A DNA stretch of 64,000 nucleotides from Viola odorata (GCA_963691705.1 OY829542.1:42219105-42283104); one strand, 5' to 3'. Shown: positions 11,160 to 23,247, counted from the stretch's first letter. The notes: generated by a model from the sequence alone, not told the origin. Numbers and translations are program-made.

Positions 11160-13011
11160 CGGCCTCCTCCCGCAGGACTAGTGTCATGGCCTGGGGGACG
11201 GGAAGGTGTCGCTCTGCCATTGGCTATTCTGTTTGTTGGGTTACTCTTGGCCTCTTCTCGCATTTTCATGGCAAATTCTCCCAGATAGCCTTCCTCCACC
11301 AGAAGCTCTATCGCCGCTTTGAGTTCTTGACACGCCTTGGTTGAGTGTCCTTTAGCTTTGTGAAATTTGCAGTAGGCGTTTTCTCTTCTTCCCAGGATTA
11401 CCCCCGGTCTTACAGGGGCAGGATAACGGATGGGCAGGTTTCGCTGCTCAACTATTGCTAGTATTTCTGCTCTGGGTAGATTGAAGGAAGGAAGGTCTGA
11501 GTCATAAACTCACCCCTTAGGAGGATCACCCTACCGCTGGGCTGAAGAGTCACTAGACTTTCCCTTTGAGGAGTTGCCTCTTCTCCGATTAGATGTCTTG
11601 GGAATGTGATCCTTTCGCTGGGCATAATCATCTATGAACCGATCTTCAGAAGTAGCAGAAACAGGAGTGTTATGGACTGGAGGCATAACTGGCAGCATGT
11701 TTCGAATCATATCCCTATTCTCTTCCTCTTCCATCCTCGCATAATTATGGGCTTTCAGCCTTAACGTATATAAGGTTGCCGGCGGGTCAACCATTAAAGC
11801 ATCTCTGAGCTTTCCATAACAACAGTTTCCCTTTAAGGCTTCGATAGCAAAATCAACCATTACATATGGCGTTAGCGACATCTCGGTGTCAAAATAATGG
11901 AGGAAACTCCTCAAAAATTCCTTAGGTTTCCTGTGTAGGTCAAACAAGGCAGTAGCAGACTTCCTGATAGGGACGACAGTGCTGAATCGACTCCGAAACT
12001 TGGATTCCAGTTGCGAGAAGCTGTCAATAGACCCACCCGGAAGACCTTCGAACCATAAGCGCGCAACCCCTGACAGGGTCATTACAAATATCTGACGCAA
12101 GGCAACATCATTGTGGGTCTGGAATTGCACGAAGTCCTTCACCTTGTTAAGATGAGAGATAGGGTCTCTAGTACCATCATAGGATTCTGAGGGGAGCTTC
12201 ACATGTCTACTAACTCTGTGACGCCTTATACGCTGGCTAAAGGGGTGGCCAAAAGTATCATCAAGAATTTCCCGCGCATGCCGAGGTGGGGATACCTCCA
12301 AATGACGCCTAGGATCTCGCGGATTTCGATCAGGATGCTGCTTGGGAGTCGGACTGCGGCTCCTTGGTGAGCGAGTTCGATGCCTCCTATTGCTGGATCT
12401 CTCACTCCCTCTAGGAGACATATCTCTATCATTTTTGCCCCTTCTACCATCCCAACGACCTCTATCCTCCTCCCGTCATTGACGCTCCTCTTGGGGAATA
12501 GGAAGTAAGGGCACTTGCGGTACATACGACTCCACTGTCCTATGGGCAAACTGTACAAGACTGACTGGCGCACTCAATACAGGCAACGTCAAAGGGACGT
12601 TCATATGCAATGGGGACGACAGCGGTTGTTCTGTAATAATGGTTGGAGTGAAAATGAATTGAGATGAGACGCCTGACCCGGAGGCACTAGGCGTGAATCT
12701 AGCAGCCAGTTCCGTTAAATGGTCCAACTGGGCGCGGAGAGCTGAAATTGAGCTCGCGAAAGGGTTATTTGAGCCGTCTATCACGGATCCTCTCAACTGG
12801 AGAGTAAAATGACTGGATCCCGCTATTTGGGATGAAGGAGTATACGGCTGGGACACAAATGTTCCCACTGCTTGATCAAGGGATGGATCTGACGTTCCTG
12901 GAAGAACTTCTTGCACCGAGGTGGAAGCATCAGACGTGGCGAAAGTGAAAAGTCGCCTGCGAGTATCAAATGGAAGGCTAGAGGACTGAGTCAACGGCGG
13001 ATCTGAGCCAT
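11160..13011 (-). pseudogene. Gag of element A
   Basis: ATG at 13011 matches the gag start of C (43442) and B (14214), but an early deletion shifts the frame, so the long frame lacks that ATG. Recognisable gag parts are the Arg/Ser-rich 'RRHRTRSPRSRSPTP' segment, 'KLPSESYDGTRDPISHL', 'LSGVARLWFEGLP' and the metal-binding-like 'YCKFHKAKGHSTKACQELK' near 11370. TGA at 12476 is from TGG. Stops at 11531 and about 11513 interrupt the region before the Cys/His motif. Confidence 0.85.
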
Positions 13012-13078
13012 AATCTTCCAATTCCCAGAAGAATAGAGCTTGACTATTAAGGATGCTCACTTAATTAAAACCAAAGCT

Positions 13079-13097
13079 CTCAATGAAAGCACCAATT
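13079..13097 (-). promoter_or_regulatory. Primer-binding site of element A
   Basis: Next to the inner LTR edge, the minus strand reads TTGGTGCTTTCATTGAGAG. B, C and E have the same site with at most small changes. The primer tRNA was not assigned. Confidence 0.75.
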
Positions 13098-13624
13098 TGA
13101 TAAGATCCGGACTGTTGGGGAAGAGGAGTCGGGATTATGGCTGTCTGGAATCACTGTAACAATAGTCCGTCATACCTGCAAGGCGCCGGAGGGGGGACTC
13201 CGGCGTAGACACTCCGATGCTTAAGTTAGTATGGCTGTGAAATTTGGCAGAGATTTTGGTAGAGAAATTGCTCGTACCTTTGATTTAGAAATGTGTGGTA
13301 TTTATAGCCGAAGAAAGAAAGGTCGTTACCCCCAGGGGTGGGCGTTATCAAGGGGAGATAACGCCCAGGATGACGTCAGCTGAACCGTACAGGATGACGT
13401 CAGCATGAGGATATCGCTGTATAGATATCGCCCATGGGGCGCTGTCGGGGTATCTTGGGATGGGATGACGCCGTGTGCCCCCCCTTGATGTCGACCATCC
13501 CAGGATCCTTAGCCTAACGGGGGCGGCAGCCGGGTGCCGTTTGTCAGTCAAGGTCTACAAGGATTCGGCTTTGACTTGAGGTGAGAAGACGGTTATACCC
13601 TTGGTGTTTCCTTAATTGTTATCA
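13098..13624 (-). repeat. 5' LTR of element A
   Basis: 527 bases with plus-strand ends TGATAAGATCC and AATTGTTATCA. Similar to the LTRs of C (21402-21938, 43529-44065) and B (14303-14782). On the minus strand a TATA box CTATAAATACC lies at about 13299-13307. The partner LTR is outside the window. Confidence 0.9.
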
Positions 13625-14214
13625 CCTAAACATCTCATCTCGCCTGCCATCCCACCGATCTCTATACTCATTATGCCATCGTTCCTCTTGGGAAACAGGA
13701 ATTTCTCGCGTATGCGGCATATAAGGTTCTACTTGCCCATGAGTGAGCTATATAAAATCGGCTGGTGCAGTCATCGTAGGTAGGGTCGATGGAACGTTTC
13801 TGTGTTGCCGAGGTGATAGCGATCATTCAACGATAATAGATGGTGTGAAAATGATGTGAGAAGGAACACTCGATGCGGGAATATTGGGTGTAAACCCTGC
13901 GGCTAACTCGGTCAAGCGATCCAACTGAGCACGAGGAACAGATACTGAATTCGTAAGCTAGTTGTTGTGCTATTCATCATGGGTCCCCTCGAAGGGGGAG
14001 TGGAAAAGCTAGATCCTGCCATCTGGGATAGAGGAACGTTCATCTGGGAAGAGGGTGTTCTCGTTGTTCATCCAAAGGAGAAATCTGAAGACCCTAGAGG
14101 GATTTCCTGCATTGTGGTAGAAACATCAGTAGTAGAGAAAGGGAAAAGTTCTCTACGGGTCGCAAAAGGAATGCTAGAAGGCTGAGGTGGTGTAGACTCT
14201 AAATCAGAAGCCAT
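13625..14214 (-). pseudogene. Gag N-terminal fragment of element B
   Basis: Starts with ATG at 14214 ('MASDLESTPPQ'), parallel to 'MASNSESIPPH' of element C. The rest aligns with the C gag at DNA level but is broken by stops and shifts. It is cut at 13625 by element A. Confidence 0.65.
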
Positions 14215-14302
14215 GATCCTTCCAATCTTCCAAGAAAAACAGAGCTTGGCTATTAAGGACGCTCACTTAATAGATCCAAAGCTCTTAATGAAAGCACCAA
14301 TT

Positions 14303-14782
14303 TGATAAGATTCTGGGTTCTTGGAGATGGGTAAACAAGGAAAATAGTCGGTCGGGATTAGTGCTCTGATCCTCCGATGTACCTGCAAAGCGCCGGAGGG
14401 GGTCTCCGACGTAGACACTCCTATGCTTAAGTCAGTATGAGTAGTGAAAATGGCAGGGATTCAGCAAGCGATCTTAGGCTTACCTTTTGCTTAAAATGGT
14501 GGGGTATTTATAGGCAGAGCATGAGCGTTACCTACAGGGAGTAGGCGTTATCTAGGGAAGATAATGCCTTGGTGCTTTCACGTGACATCTTGCAAGGTCT
14601 AGGATGGGATAACGTCGTGGATATCGTGTGAGCCCCCTCGCTGATGTTGACCAACCCAGAGCTCCTAGTTAGGTGAGGGGCGGTAACTACAGTGTTGGAC
14701 GCTCAAAGGGAGCTACAGTACTCCGGCCTTGACGTTGGGTATAAGGATGAAAATGCCCCTAGAGTCATGTTAATAGTTATCA
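14303..14782 (-). repeat. 5' LTR of element B
   Basis: 480 bases with ends TGATAAGATTC and AGTTATCA on the plus strand, followed on the inner side by the shared primer-binding site. The minus-strand TATA box CTATAAATACC is near 14509. The target duplication is predicted to include ctttc (14783-14787); its partner is outside the window. Confidence 0.8.
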
Positions 14783-14856
14783 CTTTCGCTTTTGTTCATG
14801 TTGTGCGTTTCTGATGTATATGTCCTCCTATGCGTTTTATGATGTATATATACTCT

Positions 14857-14946
14857 AAGGTTTCACTTGTAATCAGTTATTTAAATATATATCTTAATAT
14901 ATATTACATAACCAAAAATCCTTTTAATAATATCTCAAAAAAATCA
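14857..14946 (-). repeat. Remnant of Copia 3' LTR
   Basis: An AT-rich stretch including 'CTTGTAATCAGTTATTTAAA' is repeated at 49730-49836 with small differences and a deletion. The same orientation at both ends of the Copia element suggests LTR remnants. The exact LTR ends could not be fixed, and the rest of 14783-15104 shows nothing else. Confidence 0.55.
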
Positions 14947-15104
14947 CACTTAGTATTTATCAATCAAAAACATACTAGACATAATTCATTATTTAATAAC
15001 AAACTAGGTACATTTTATTATAAGTAAACATGTAACATTATAATAAATATAATGAAAATTAAATTATGACAACAATCCAAAATATCCAATCAAAAAATTA
15101 CATA

Positions 15105-17982
15105 AAAATCTTCCAGTTGTAATACCCATAGACGCTCATTCTTTGCTTGTGGAAGAAGTTTTGTAAGAGGATCAACACTATTGTCATCTATCAGCACTTT
15201 GCTTATTTTGACATCACCTCTGTCAATAATCTCTCGAATGAGATGGTAACGTCTGAGTATATGTTTGGATCATTGATGTGATCTAGGTTTCTTTGCTTGA
15301 GCAATGACACAATTATTATCACAATAAATGTCCATTGGATTAGCAATGCTAGGAACATCGCCTATATCATCAACAAACTTCTTGATCCAAACCACTTCCT
15401 TAGCTGCATCTGATGCTACTATATACTCAGCTTTAGTTATAAAATCTTCCACAGTTGCTTGCTCGGAATGTTTTCAACTCACAGCACCTCCATGCAGAAG
15501 GAAAACAAATCCTGACTGTTATCTTGAATCATGTGGTTTGGAAGCTAGCATATGTGTAACTAGTTACAACAAGCTCATCTTCCAATCCACCATACAACAA
15601 GAATGTATCTTTAGTTCTTCTCAAGTACTTAAGAATTCTCTTAACTACTGTCCAATGATTCTCACCTAGATTCGACTAGTATTTGCTAGTTATGCCTAAG
15701 GCATATGAGACATCTGGTCGAGTACATATCATAGCATACATGATAGATACTATAGCCGATGTATACGATATCTTACTCATGTGTTCTTACTCATCATTTG
15801 TCCTAGGACATTGAGTCTTGCTAAGATTAATGCCATGAGATATTGGCAAAAATCATCTCTTGGATTCTTGCATATTGAATCTATTCGGTACTTTGTCTAT
15901 GTAAGTACTCTGACTTAACCCGATTAGCCTTTTAGATCTATCTCATAAATATTTATCCTAAGGATATAGGCTGCCTCGCCTAAGTCTTTCATTAAAAAAT
16001 ACTATCCTAACCAAGTCTTGACACTCTACAAGGTAGTAATGTCGTTTTCAATGAGTAAGATGTCATCAACATAAAAGATTAAGAACACAACCACACTCCC
16101 ATTAGTTCTCTTGTAGACACAAGGTTCATCTTCGTTCTTAATGAATCCAAACTCTTTGATTGCTTCATCAAAGCTAAGATTCTAACCTCGAGAAGCCTGC
16201 TTCAATCCATAAATAGATCTTTGAAGCTTGCATACCATATTAGTATTATAAGAATAAATAAAACCCTAAGGTTGTGTCATGTACACATATTCGAGTAAAT
16301 TTTCATTAAGAAATGTTGTTTTGACATCATTTGTCATATTTCATAATCATAATATGCAGTAATGATAAGGAGAATTCAAATAGATTTTATCATAGCAACA
16401 AGTGAGAAGGTTTCATCATAGTCAATACCATGAGTTTGTTTGAAACTCTTACAACCAACCTTGCTTTAAAGGTATGCACTTTGCCATCCATGTCCGTTTT
16501 CTTCTTGAAAACCCACTTGCACCCAATGGTTTTTATCCCATCAGGTGGATCAATCAAAGTCCACACTTGATTGTCATACATGGATTACATTTCAGAATTC
16601 ATGGCTTCAAACTATTTCTCAGAGTCTGAACTGGACATAGCCTCATGATAGGATGTAGGTTCATTTTGATCCATAATCAAAACCTCTTCTCCTTCAGTAA
16701 TGAGAAATCCATATCTCTCAGGCTCTTGTTTAGTCCTACTAGGTCTACGTCGAACCTCTTTAGATGTAACAAATTATTGTTGATCTTGAGTAGGTTCCTC
16801 GGGCATTGAAATGTCACTTTGTGGTTCTCGAACTTCTTTGAGATTTACTTTACCCCCACTGATTCTTTTAAAGATATAATCATTCTCTAAAAAAAATCCA
16901 TTTCGAGCAACAAATACTTTGTTCTCAGATGGATTGTAGAAGTAGTATCCTTTAGTTTTCTTAGGATACCCTACAAAAATACATCCATCAGATTTTGGTC
17001 CTAATTTCTCAGAGATTTGACGTTTCACATAAGCTTCACATCCCCAAATCTTGAGAAAAGATAAACTACATACTTTACCAGTCCATATCTCATATGGTGT
17101 CTTTTCTATTGCCTTAATTGAAATACGGTTTGGTGTGAATGTAGTTGTTTCTAGGGCATGACCCCAAAAGGTAGGCAGAAGATCAGTTTGACTCATAATA
17201 GATCATACCATATCCAATAAAGTTCAAATTCTCCTTTCAGATATGCCATTCCATTGTGGCGTTGTTGGAGGAGTTAATTGTGAAACAATTCCATAATTTC
17301 TAAGATGATCTTCAAACTCCTAACTCAAATATTTACCACCTCGATCTAATCGAAGTACTTTAATTGTCTTGCCAAGTTGATTTTGCATTTCATTCTAGAA
17401 AGTCCTAAACATTTCAAAACTCTCATGTTTATGTTTCATTAAGTAGTTATAACCATATCTATTGAAATCATCTGTAAATGTAATGAAGTACTGATATCCA
17501 ACTCTAGTAGCAACACTCATTCGACGGCATACATCAGTATGTATAAGGCTCAATAAATCGCTAGACCTTTCATCTTGACCAGTAAAGGGATCTTTTGTCA
17601 TTTCCCCTAATAAATAGGAATCACACGTGTCATATGATTCAAAGTCAAATTGACTCAAAAATCCATTATGGAGTTTTGATAAGCCTTTCTCATTTATATG
17701 GCCTAAATGACAATGTCATAGGTAGGATGAGTTTAAATCATTGGATTTAAACTTCTTGGTAGATATGTTATAAATGGGTTGTTCGTTTAGTACATCATCG
17801 TTTAAACCATAAATATCATTATGTACATTAGCATTTGCATAATGTATATCATCACGAAGAATTGAGATTTTCTTATTTTTAATAGCAAAATCAAATCCTT
17901 CAAGTTCCAAACAAGAAACCAAAATTATGTTCCTACTCAAACCTGGAACAAAATAACAATTGTTCAAAACCAAAACAAACCC
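15105..17982 (-). pseudogene. Copia pol: integrase, reverse transcriptase, RNase H
   Basis: Reading leftwards: end of the protease region 'CYFVPGLSRNII' (about 17960), GAG-pre-integrase 'HCHLGHINEK' (about 17700), integrase 'LIHTDVCRRM' and 'YFITFTDDFNRYGY' (about 17480-17560), 'GCEAYVKRQI' (about 17040), RT 'VWTLIDPPDGIKTIGCKWVF' (16500-16565), catalytic 'FYVDDILL' (about 16060), RNase H 'DAAKEVVWIKKF' and 'DIYCDNNCVI' (15320-15420), ending 'DPLTKLLPQAKN' (about 15160). Many stops (for example TGA at 15267 and 17713) and shifts make it non-functional. Confidence 0.88.
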
Positions 17983-17987
17983 ACTAG
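17983..17987. repeat. Target site duplication actag (left copy, element D)
   Basis: actag at 17983-17987 is repeated at 48372-48376 on the other side of element D. Removing D and one copy restores a continuous Copia reading frame. Confidence 0.95.
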
Positions 17988-18809
17988 TGATACAAACGTA
18001 GGAGCACACCTCTACTTCACGAGGAGCAAAGGAACAGTGGTTTTACTCTTGAAGACCCTTAGAGCCAAAGAAGAGAGCTTGGAGGCACGAGAGCATTGGA
18101 TGACATGTGTTAACGCCAACACACACACCATCATGCCTAACAAAGTCTCAACGGAGTCCGCGTACATGCCCAAGATATATCTTAGCGGCGTGCTGCCAGT
18201 GCCTTAGCGGCATGCCGCCAACTACGAGAATTTTGGAGGTTTTGAGATAGTTCTTAGAGGCATACCGCCAATGTCTTAGCGGCATGCCACCAGCTACTGG
18301 AAGTCGATATGTTTGAAGCGAAGCTAACGGTATGCTGCTAGCTCCATAGCGGCATGCCGCTAGTCACTGGTTTGAGTGAATTTTCAGCCTATTTTATAAT
18401 AAGTATAAATAGCTAGAGATTTACTCATTTAGAGGGGCCTAGAATATTTGTGAGTTATCTCCTTTCTTAGACCAATACACCTTATGTGTGGATTAGGGTT
18501 AGTAAACACTATCTGCTCCAAACAATCGGGTTGCTCAATATCTTTCATTGAGAGGGTTGATCTTGGAAAGAGATCATTTTAGCTAAATGGCAAGGTTGCC
18601 TAGACTTGGTCTAGGAGGGTTTGTCTTAGTGAACAGGTTGCTTTTCTTGTTTATGTTCATCAATCAATATCTATTCCATTTCTGCATCTTCAACTTCGCT
18701 TCATCATCTTGTTCATTGATCATCAACACCAACCTCCCAACGAGGGCTAGATCCATCCGTGACCAAACTCTCGCCCTCCATTCCTTCCTAATGAACCTAG
18801 CTCTTATCA
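17988..18809 (+). repeat. 5' LTR of element D
   Basis: 822 bases, TGATACAAACG to AGCTCTTATCA. The 3' LTR matches its first about 190 and last about 250 bases but lacks about 380 internal bases. Those contain the GCGGCATGCCGC palindrome cluster at 18181-18365. Confidence 0.9.
18181..18365. repeat. Cluster of six TAGCGGCATGCCGCTA-like palindromes
   Basis: Copies near 18182, 18204, 18255, 18276, 18324 and 18346, each a variant of AGCGGCATGCCGCT with 15-50 base spacers. Two more lie in the leader at 19699-19740. The self-complementary core could form hairpins or bind a dimeric protein; neither is shown. Confidence 0.75.
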
Positions 18810-20143
18810 TATGGTGGCAGAGCTTCATGGCTTCCCTCTAGGTTGGTTTTCTTTTTTTCTCAAAACTATCTTCCTTGTATTGTCTTGTGCTTGTTCCATT
18901 TGTGTATGTTCTGCTGCTTATAAAATTCCCAAATTTTGTGTTCAAAATATTCAGCTTGTGTGTGAAAAAAATTGTTCTTGAGTCGCAAGAAAATTCTGTG
19001 AAAATTTCATGCATTTTGGCCAAAACAAAAGGGTGTGCAGATCTCATCCGAGAAGTATAGTTCTTGTGTTCTTAGTTTGTTTTCTCTGTGGTCTCTGTGG
19101 AATTTCCTTTTCTTTCCTTTATGAAAGTTGTATTTCTGTGTCTTAGAAATATTTTTGTTTAATTTCTTGAATTAATTCCCTCGTTTACTATTTTTTTGTG
19201 TCCAAATCCGAATGTCTGTTCAGGAATAACTCCACCAGACAACTTGTTGTTCTTCTTGTTCTTCATGTGTTCTTGAGTTTGTGTCTTGTCAATCCATTTT
19301 TCTCCAATTCAGCTGTCAAGTTTGTGTTTAAATCTTTGTTTAATCTTTGTTTTGTTTGGTTTAAAGTCAGTTGTTGCCACTCCTTCTCACGTTTCCTTAA
19401 AACCCTCACCTACTCATACTCTCTTCCCAAAACTTTGCCATTTCGGTGTTAAGTAAAAAGGACCTCCAAAAGCAACCTTAAACTTACCCGTTTGAGCCTA
19501 AGCAATACTGCTGGACCTCATATCAGAAATATCTCACAAAATGGCTACAAAAAGTCTCAAACTCAAGTCCTAAACTAAAGCAAACCTAGTTGCACACAAA
19601 GTCCTAAACTAAAACACCAAAACCGGCACCCTAGAGAGAAAAAACGTGAGAAGTCTTTAAAAAAACAAGATAGCAACAAAAGAGCCAACGTGACCATGCT
19701 TAGTGGCATGCCGTTAAGACACTAACGACATACCGCTAGGTTCTGCTTTTCAAATTCCAAGTTTCCCTCCAATTTATTTTCTTCCTTTCTTTTTCTCTTT
19801 TCGCCTTTTCTTCTTGAGCAGGTTGTATCTTTGAGTTTTGTTTCTTGTTTTCTTCCATAACCTTTCTACTCTAAGTTATTTTGATTTTCAAAATCATTCA
19901 CTTGACAATTTGATCACTAAATTGGCTTTCCAAACCTTCCTTTCTAAGCTAAGTTTTCGTTGCTCCTCCTTGGGCTTTCTTTGATTCTTGAGTCAATCCT
20001 TGCTTAAGGTGTGGCATTTGACAAGGAGATTAAGAGGGTAAGGTGGTAAGATCATTAGAGTGTGTGCGAAATATGAGTGCAAACACTTAGGGAGTGACTA
20101 ACCTTTATTTTTAGAATTGTGTTTGTTCATTTTTGTAGGTACA
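18810..20143 (+). other. Leader of element D between LTR and gag
   Basis: Begins with TATGGTGGCAGAGC, similar to the initiator-Met primer-binding site TGGTATCAGAGC. The rest is pyrimidine-rich with no coherent ORF. A TTTTTGTAG splice-acceptor-like string lies at 20130-20138, just before the gag ATG at 20144. Two extra palindromes lie at 19699-19740. Confidence 0.55.
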
Positions 20144-21396
20144 ATGTCTCATGAATCGAGTGCCCAAGGTGAGGGTTCAGACGAGTACTCCACTTTACCT
20201 CCAGCCCTTGTTTCCCTATCAGTTCATATGGAGGAAACAAATCAATTTATGGCCCGCATGATGCTTCAATGGGAGAAACAAGAGCAAACCAACAAATTAT
20301 TCTTGAATCAATTGAATTCTTGGAAGATGAGGGATGATCATCCCTCCCCCACCCCACCCCCCCACGCTATACAACCGACTGCTCATTTTCACCAACGAAC
20401 GGGGCCTAGTGATCCGGCTAGTATTGACTATTATGGGTTGCCGAGAATGAGTGAAAATGTGGAAGCGGTAATGGTCTTAAGTGATCATAGTGTGGAAGAT
20501 GAGGTTTACGGTGATGCGTCTAGACAAGAACCTTCTTTTGCCTTAGGCCCGTGTCATGGCAGTCCTTCTCATAGGGGTCAGAATCTTGGTCCCTCACTGA
20601 CCTTAGACAACCATGCACCACAACACCCACTAGCCATGTTCCTCACCTTGATGTGTCATTGCATAAGGTGAATGATTATGTGCCCCCTCCTCGGATTTCG
20701 GAAGATGAGAGTGCTCATGAGAGGTTTCGACCTCACCTACAACCACCCCATTATGAGCATGCCCACGGTGCTCGCCAATTTCATTTCGATGAGCCCTATG
20801 AAACGAGAGGAAGGAGGCATCCTAATGAGGAGCATTTTGACAACAATTTTTCTAGCATCAAACTTTCAATGCCTCCATTTTAAGGGAGAGAAGATCCAAA
20901 TGTTTATTATGATTGGGAAAGCAAGTTTGAGTGCCTCTTTGCTTGCTACAATTATTCAGAAGAGAAGAAGGTTAAACTTGCTATTGTGGAGTTTGTAGGA
21001 ATGGCAATCCATTAGTGGGATAAACTCGTGTTAACTAGAAGATTAGAGAGAATCCCACCCGTAGCATCTTGGAAAGAGCTCAAATATGAGATAAGGTGTC
21101 AGTTTGTTCCTAGCTATCACATCCAAGACTTGCATCAAAGGCTTCAATGCTTGACACAAGGTACTCGAAGTATAAGTGAGTATTTTCATGAGATGCAAAC
21201 TTGTTTGATGCGAGCGAATGTGAATGAGAGTGTGGAAGCTACCATGACTCAGTTTTTGGGTAGCTTACACAAGGAGATTTCTTGTCAACATGACTTCCAA
21301 ACCTACAACACCTTGGATGATATGCTCCACCTCGCCTAGAAGATTGAAAGGTAAGTAAACTCCAAACTAAAATTTCCTTATAATTCTTTTTCTACA
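20144..21396 (+). pseudogene. Gag of element D, first part
   Basis: ATG at 20144 ('MSHESSAQGEG'). The frame shifts near 20655 and 20900, with stops at 20881 and 21013. The conserved retrotransposon gag region follows: 'REDPNVYYDWESKFECLFA' (about 20890-20945) and 'LTQGTRSISEYFHEMQ' (about 21150-21200). It stops where element C begins and continues at 44071. Confidence 0.8.
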
Positions 21397-21401
21397 CCAT
21401 T
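21397..21401. repeat. Target site duplication ccatt (left copy, element C)
   Basis: ccatt is repeated at 44066-44070, immediately after the right LTR of element C. Confidence 0.95.
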
Positions 21402-21938
21402 TGTTAAGATTAGGACTTCTGAGAAAGCGGGGTAGAGATTATGGTCGTCCGGAGTCACTTTAGAGATGGTCCGTCGTACCTGCAAAGCGCTGGAGGGGGG
21501 CCCAGCGTAAACACTCCGATGCTTAAGTTAGTATGGCTGTGTAATTTGGCAGAGATTCAGTTAGCAATTCTGGCCTTACCTTTGATCTAAAAAGGGGTGG
21601 CATTTATAGGCAAAATGATAGGGTGTTACCCATGAGGGTAGGCGTTAACGAGGAAAGATAACACCCAAGATGACGTCAGTAGGCGTTAGCTGGATGAGAT
21701 ATCGCCAATGAGGTATCGCCAATGAGACGTTGCCAAGGCTGTCTGGGATGAGAGGATGCCGTGTGGGTCCACACCCCCCCCCCCCCCCCCCCCCCCGCTG
21801 ATGTGGACCATCCCAGGATTCCTCAGTCAGCATGGGGCGGTAGCTGGGTGGTTGTCCCCAGTCAAGGTCTACAGTGCCCCGACCTTGACTTGGGGTGAAA
21901 AGACGAATGTACCCTCGGTGTTTTATCAATTGTTATCA
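21402..21938 (-). repeat. 3' LTR of element C
   Basis: Plus-strand ends TGTTAAG and TGTTATCA. Contains a long C run (about 21773-21796). It has many substitutions and small indels against 43529-44065, so the insertion is clearly older than the chromodomain element nested inside it. Confidence 0.95.
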
Positions 21939-22793
21939 TAAGCCCAACTGAAAATGAGTCCGAGTGTTTACTAAGGGCGTCATTCTCGGCATCTAGAGGA
22001 GTGTTATTTCCTTCACTTCGCGGCAAGTTCGTGAGGATCTTCGAGTTTCTCTGATTCTTTTGACATTCAAACCATGTATTTTCATTCCCGGTATCTGCCA
22101 AAACTCAGCATCTTTGTACCAGATACACGATAGCGAAACAGGTAACGCGAACCGAACGCTTGCGAGAACTATTGGCCACAGAGAGGATGTCGACCAAGTT
22201 GACAGTGAGGAGGTTGTAGCGACAATGCTCGTCATACACCAGAACTGATAACGCCAGTGATATACCCAAATTGATAACGCTGATATTTCCCAGGACATGT
22301 TTCATATGATCGATATCGGCAAGGCAGGACATTACAACGTTACCTCCTCGTAGCTCAGATTATCGTTCGGAAGGTGATATTTTATCATTTTTCCTGCACA
22401 TTCTCAAATGTGGCTTTGTCACGTTAGTAAAAATATTATGCAATGACAAACATTAGTTACCCTTAAAGGCTTTCACTCGCACATATCAGGGTATCGTTGA
22501 TGTCGCTTTTCTATCCAAGCTCGTTGAATCCAGCCTTACTGTAAGTCGTCCGCAATATTGACGCGGTTTTACATTGTAGGCCACCTACAAATTGTGCGCT
22601 CTTACGCCGTAGCCACCCGCAATATTGACGCGATTTACGTTCTTCTGGGTTTTGGTCTGTACTCCACTTGAGTATCTTGGGTGTTCACCAAGGGTTCCGC
22701 TTTAGCCTATCTCCCTGGTTGCTTCGACATAACGGGACGACCCAATTTTTGAGGAACACGCCTTGGTGAGCAGCTACTACTTCGGATCTATAA
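21939..22793. other. 3' untranslated region of element C next to the LTR
   Basis: No credible gene. AGCCCAACTGAAAATGAGTC at 21941-21960 is repeated exactly at 23419-23438. A second short repeat, GCAATATTGACGCG, occurs near 22552 and 22620. No clear purine-rich tract is seen at the LTR edge. Confidence 0.5.
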
Positions 22794-23247
22794 TTGCGAT
22801 CCTTTTTTCGGTGCAGATTCTTCACATTCTCTCTGTATCTCATTTATCATTTCTTCACGGACTATCTCACTAGAAAATTTCTGACTTCCAAAGCCATAAC
22901 CCTGAAAAATCCCATTGAGGGTGATGTCAGCTTCTTAGAGAACATACTGACAAAGACTGGTGAAGATGTGCTGGAGTTTCGGGGAATGATGACCCCTATT
23001 CAGTCCAGGATTGGGGCTGCTTCCATGGAGGACTTCAACCCCATAGGGAACGTCTCCAAGTTGACCGCTGCAACCTGCTTCGCATCGAGGTAGCCATCGC
23101 CATGCTGCAGCAGAGGAAGAATCTGCTGAACTGCTGCCTGAAGAGCATGAGAGGCACCTCTTTTGAGCTGACCTCTGTGGTGGAGGCCTTGAGGGATATC
23201 CCCACTCTGCTGGTGGATGATGACAATGATGTAGGGTCTCGAGCTTG
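22794..23247 (+). pseudogene. aORF-D of element C: short coiled-coil-like ORF, frameshifted
   Basis: 'LKNPIEGDVSFLENILTKTG' and 'IQSRIGAASMEDFN' are read first. A frameshift near 23040 leads into 'LLRIEVAIAMLQQRKNLLNC' and 'VEALRDIPTLLVDDDND', ending at TGA 23247. The composition is protein-like and partly heptad-like. A TTTTTCGGTGCAG string at about 22804-22816 could be a splice acceptor. No homologue can be compared because this part of A and E is outside the window, and no domain is recognised. Confidence 0.5.

Larger units (their letters stand above)
1..13624 (-). mobile_element. Tat-lineage Ty3/Gypsy LTR retrotransposon, copy A (3' part outside window)
   Basis: A minus-strand element whose 5' LTR is on the right at 13098-13624. 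Reading leftwards it has a primer-binding site, gag, protease, RT, RNase H, a second archaeal-type RNase H and integrase. A tandem repeat and a block of plus-strand genes (aORF-B, aORF-A, aORF-C) follow. The double RNase H and the 'FHKAKGHST' gag motif are typical of the Tat lineage. The 3' LTR lies beyond base 1. It inserted into the gag of relative B, so bases 13625-13629 (cctaa) should be one target duplication copy. All ORFs carry stops or frameshifts, so the copy is defective. Confidence 0.9.
13625..14782 (-). mobile_element. Tat-lineage element B, 5' fragment split by element A
   Basis: 5' LTR (14303-14782), primer-binding site and the first part of gag of an older relative of A and C. 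The sequence stops abruptly at 13624/13625 where A's LTR begins, so A inserted into B's gag. The rest of B should continue left of the window. Confidence 0.8.

Noticed and set aside
13967..14185. 72-codon plus-strand ORF
   Set aside because: Antisense to the gag fragment of element B, and not seen at the equivalent place in A or C.
19198..19452. 84-codon hydrophobic ORF in the leader of element D
   Set aside because: Low-complexity Leu/Phe/Ser/Val translation of a pyrimidine-rich leader, with no start context or homologue.
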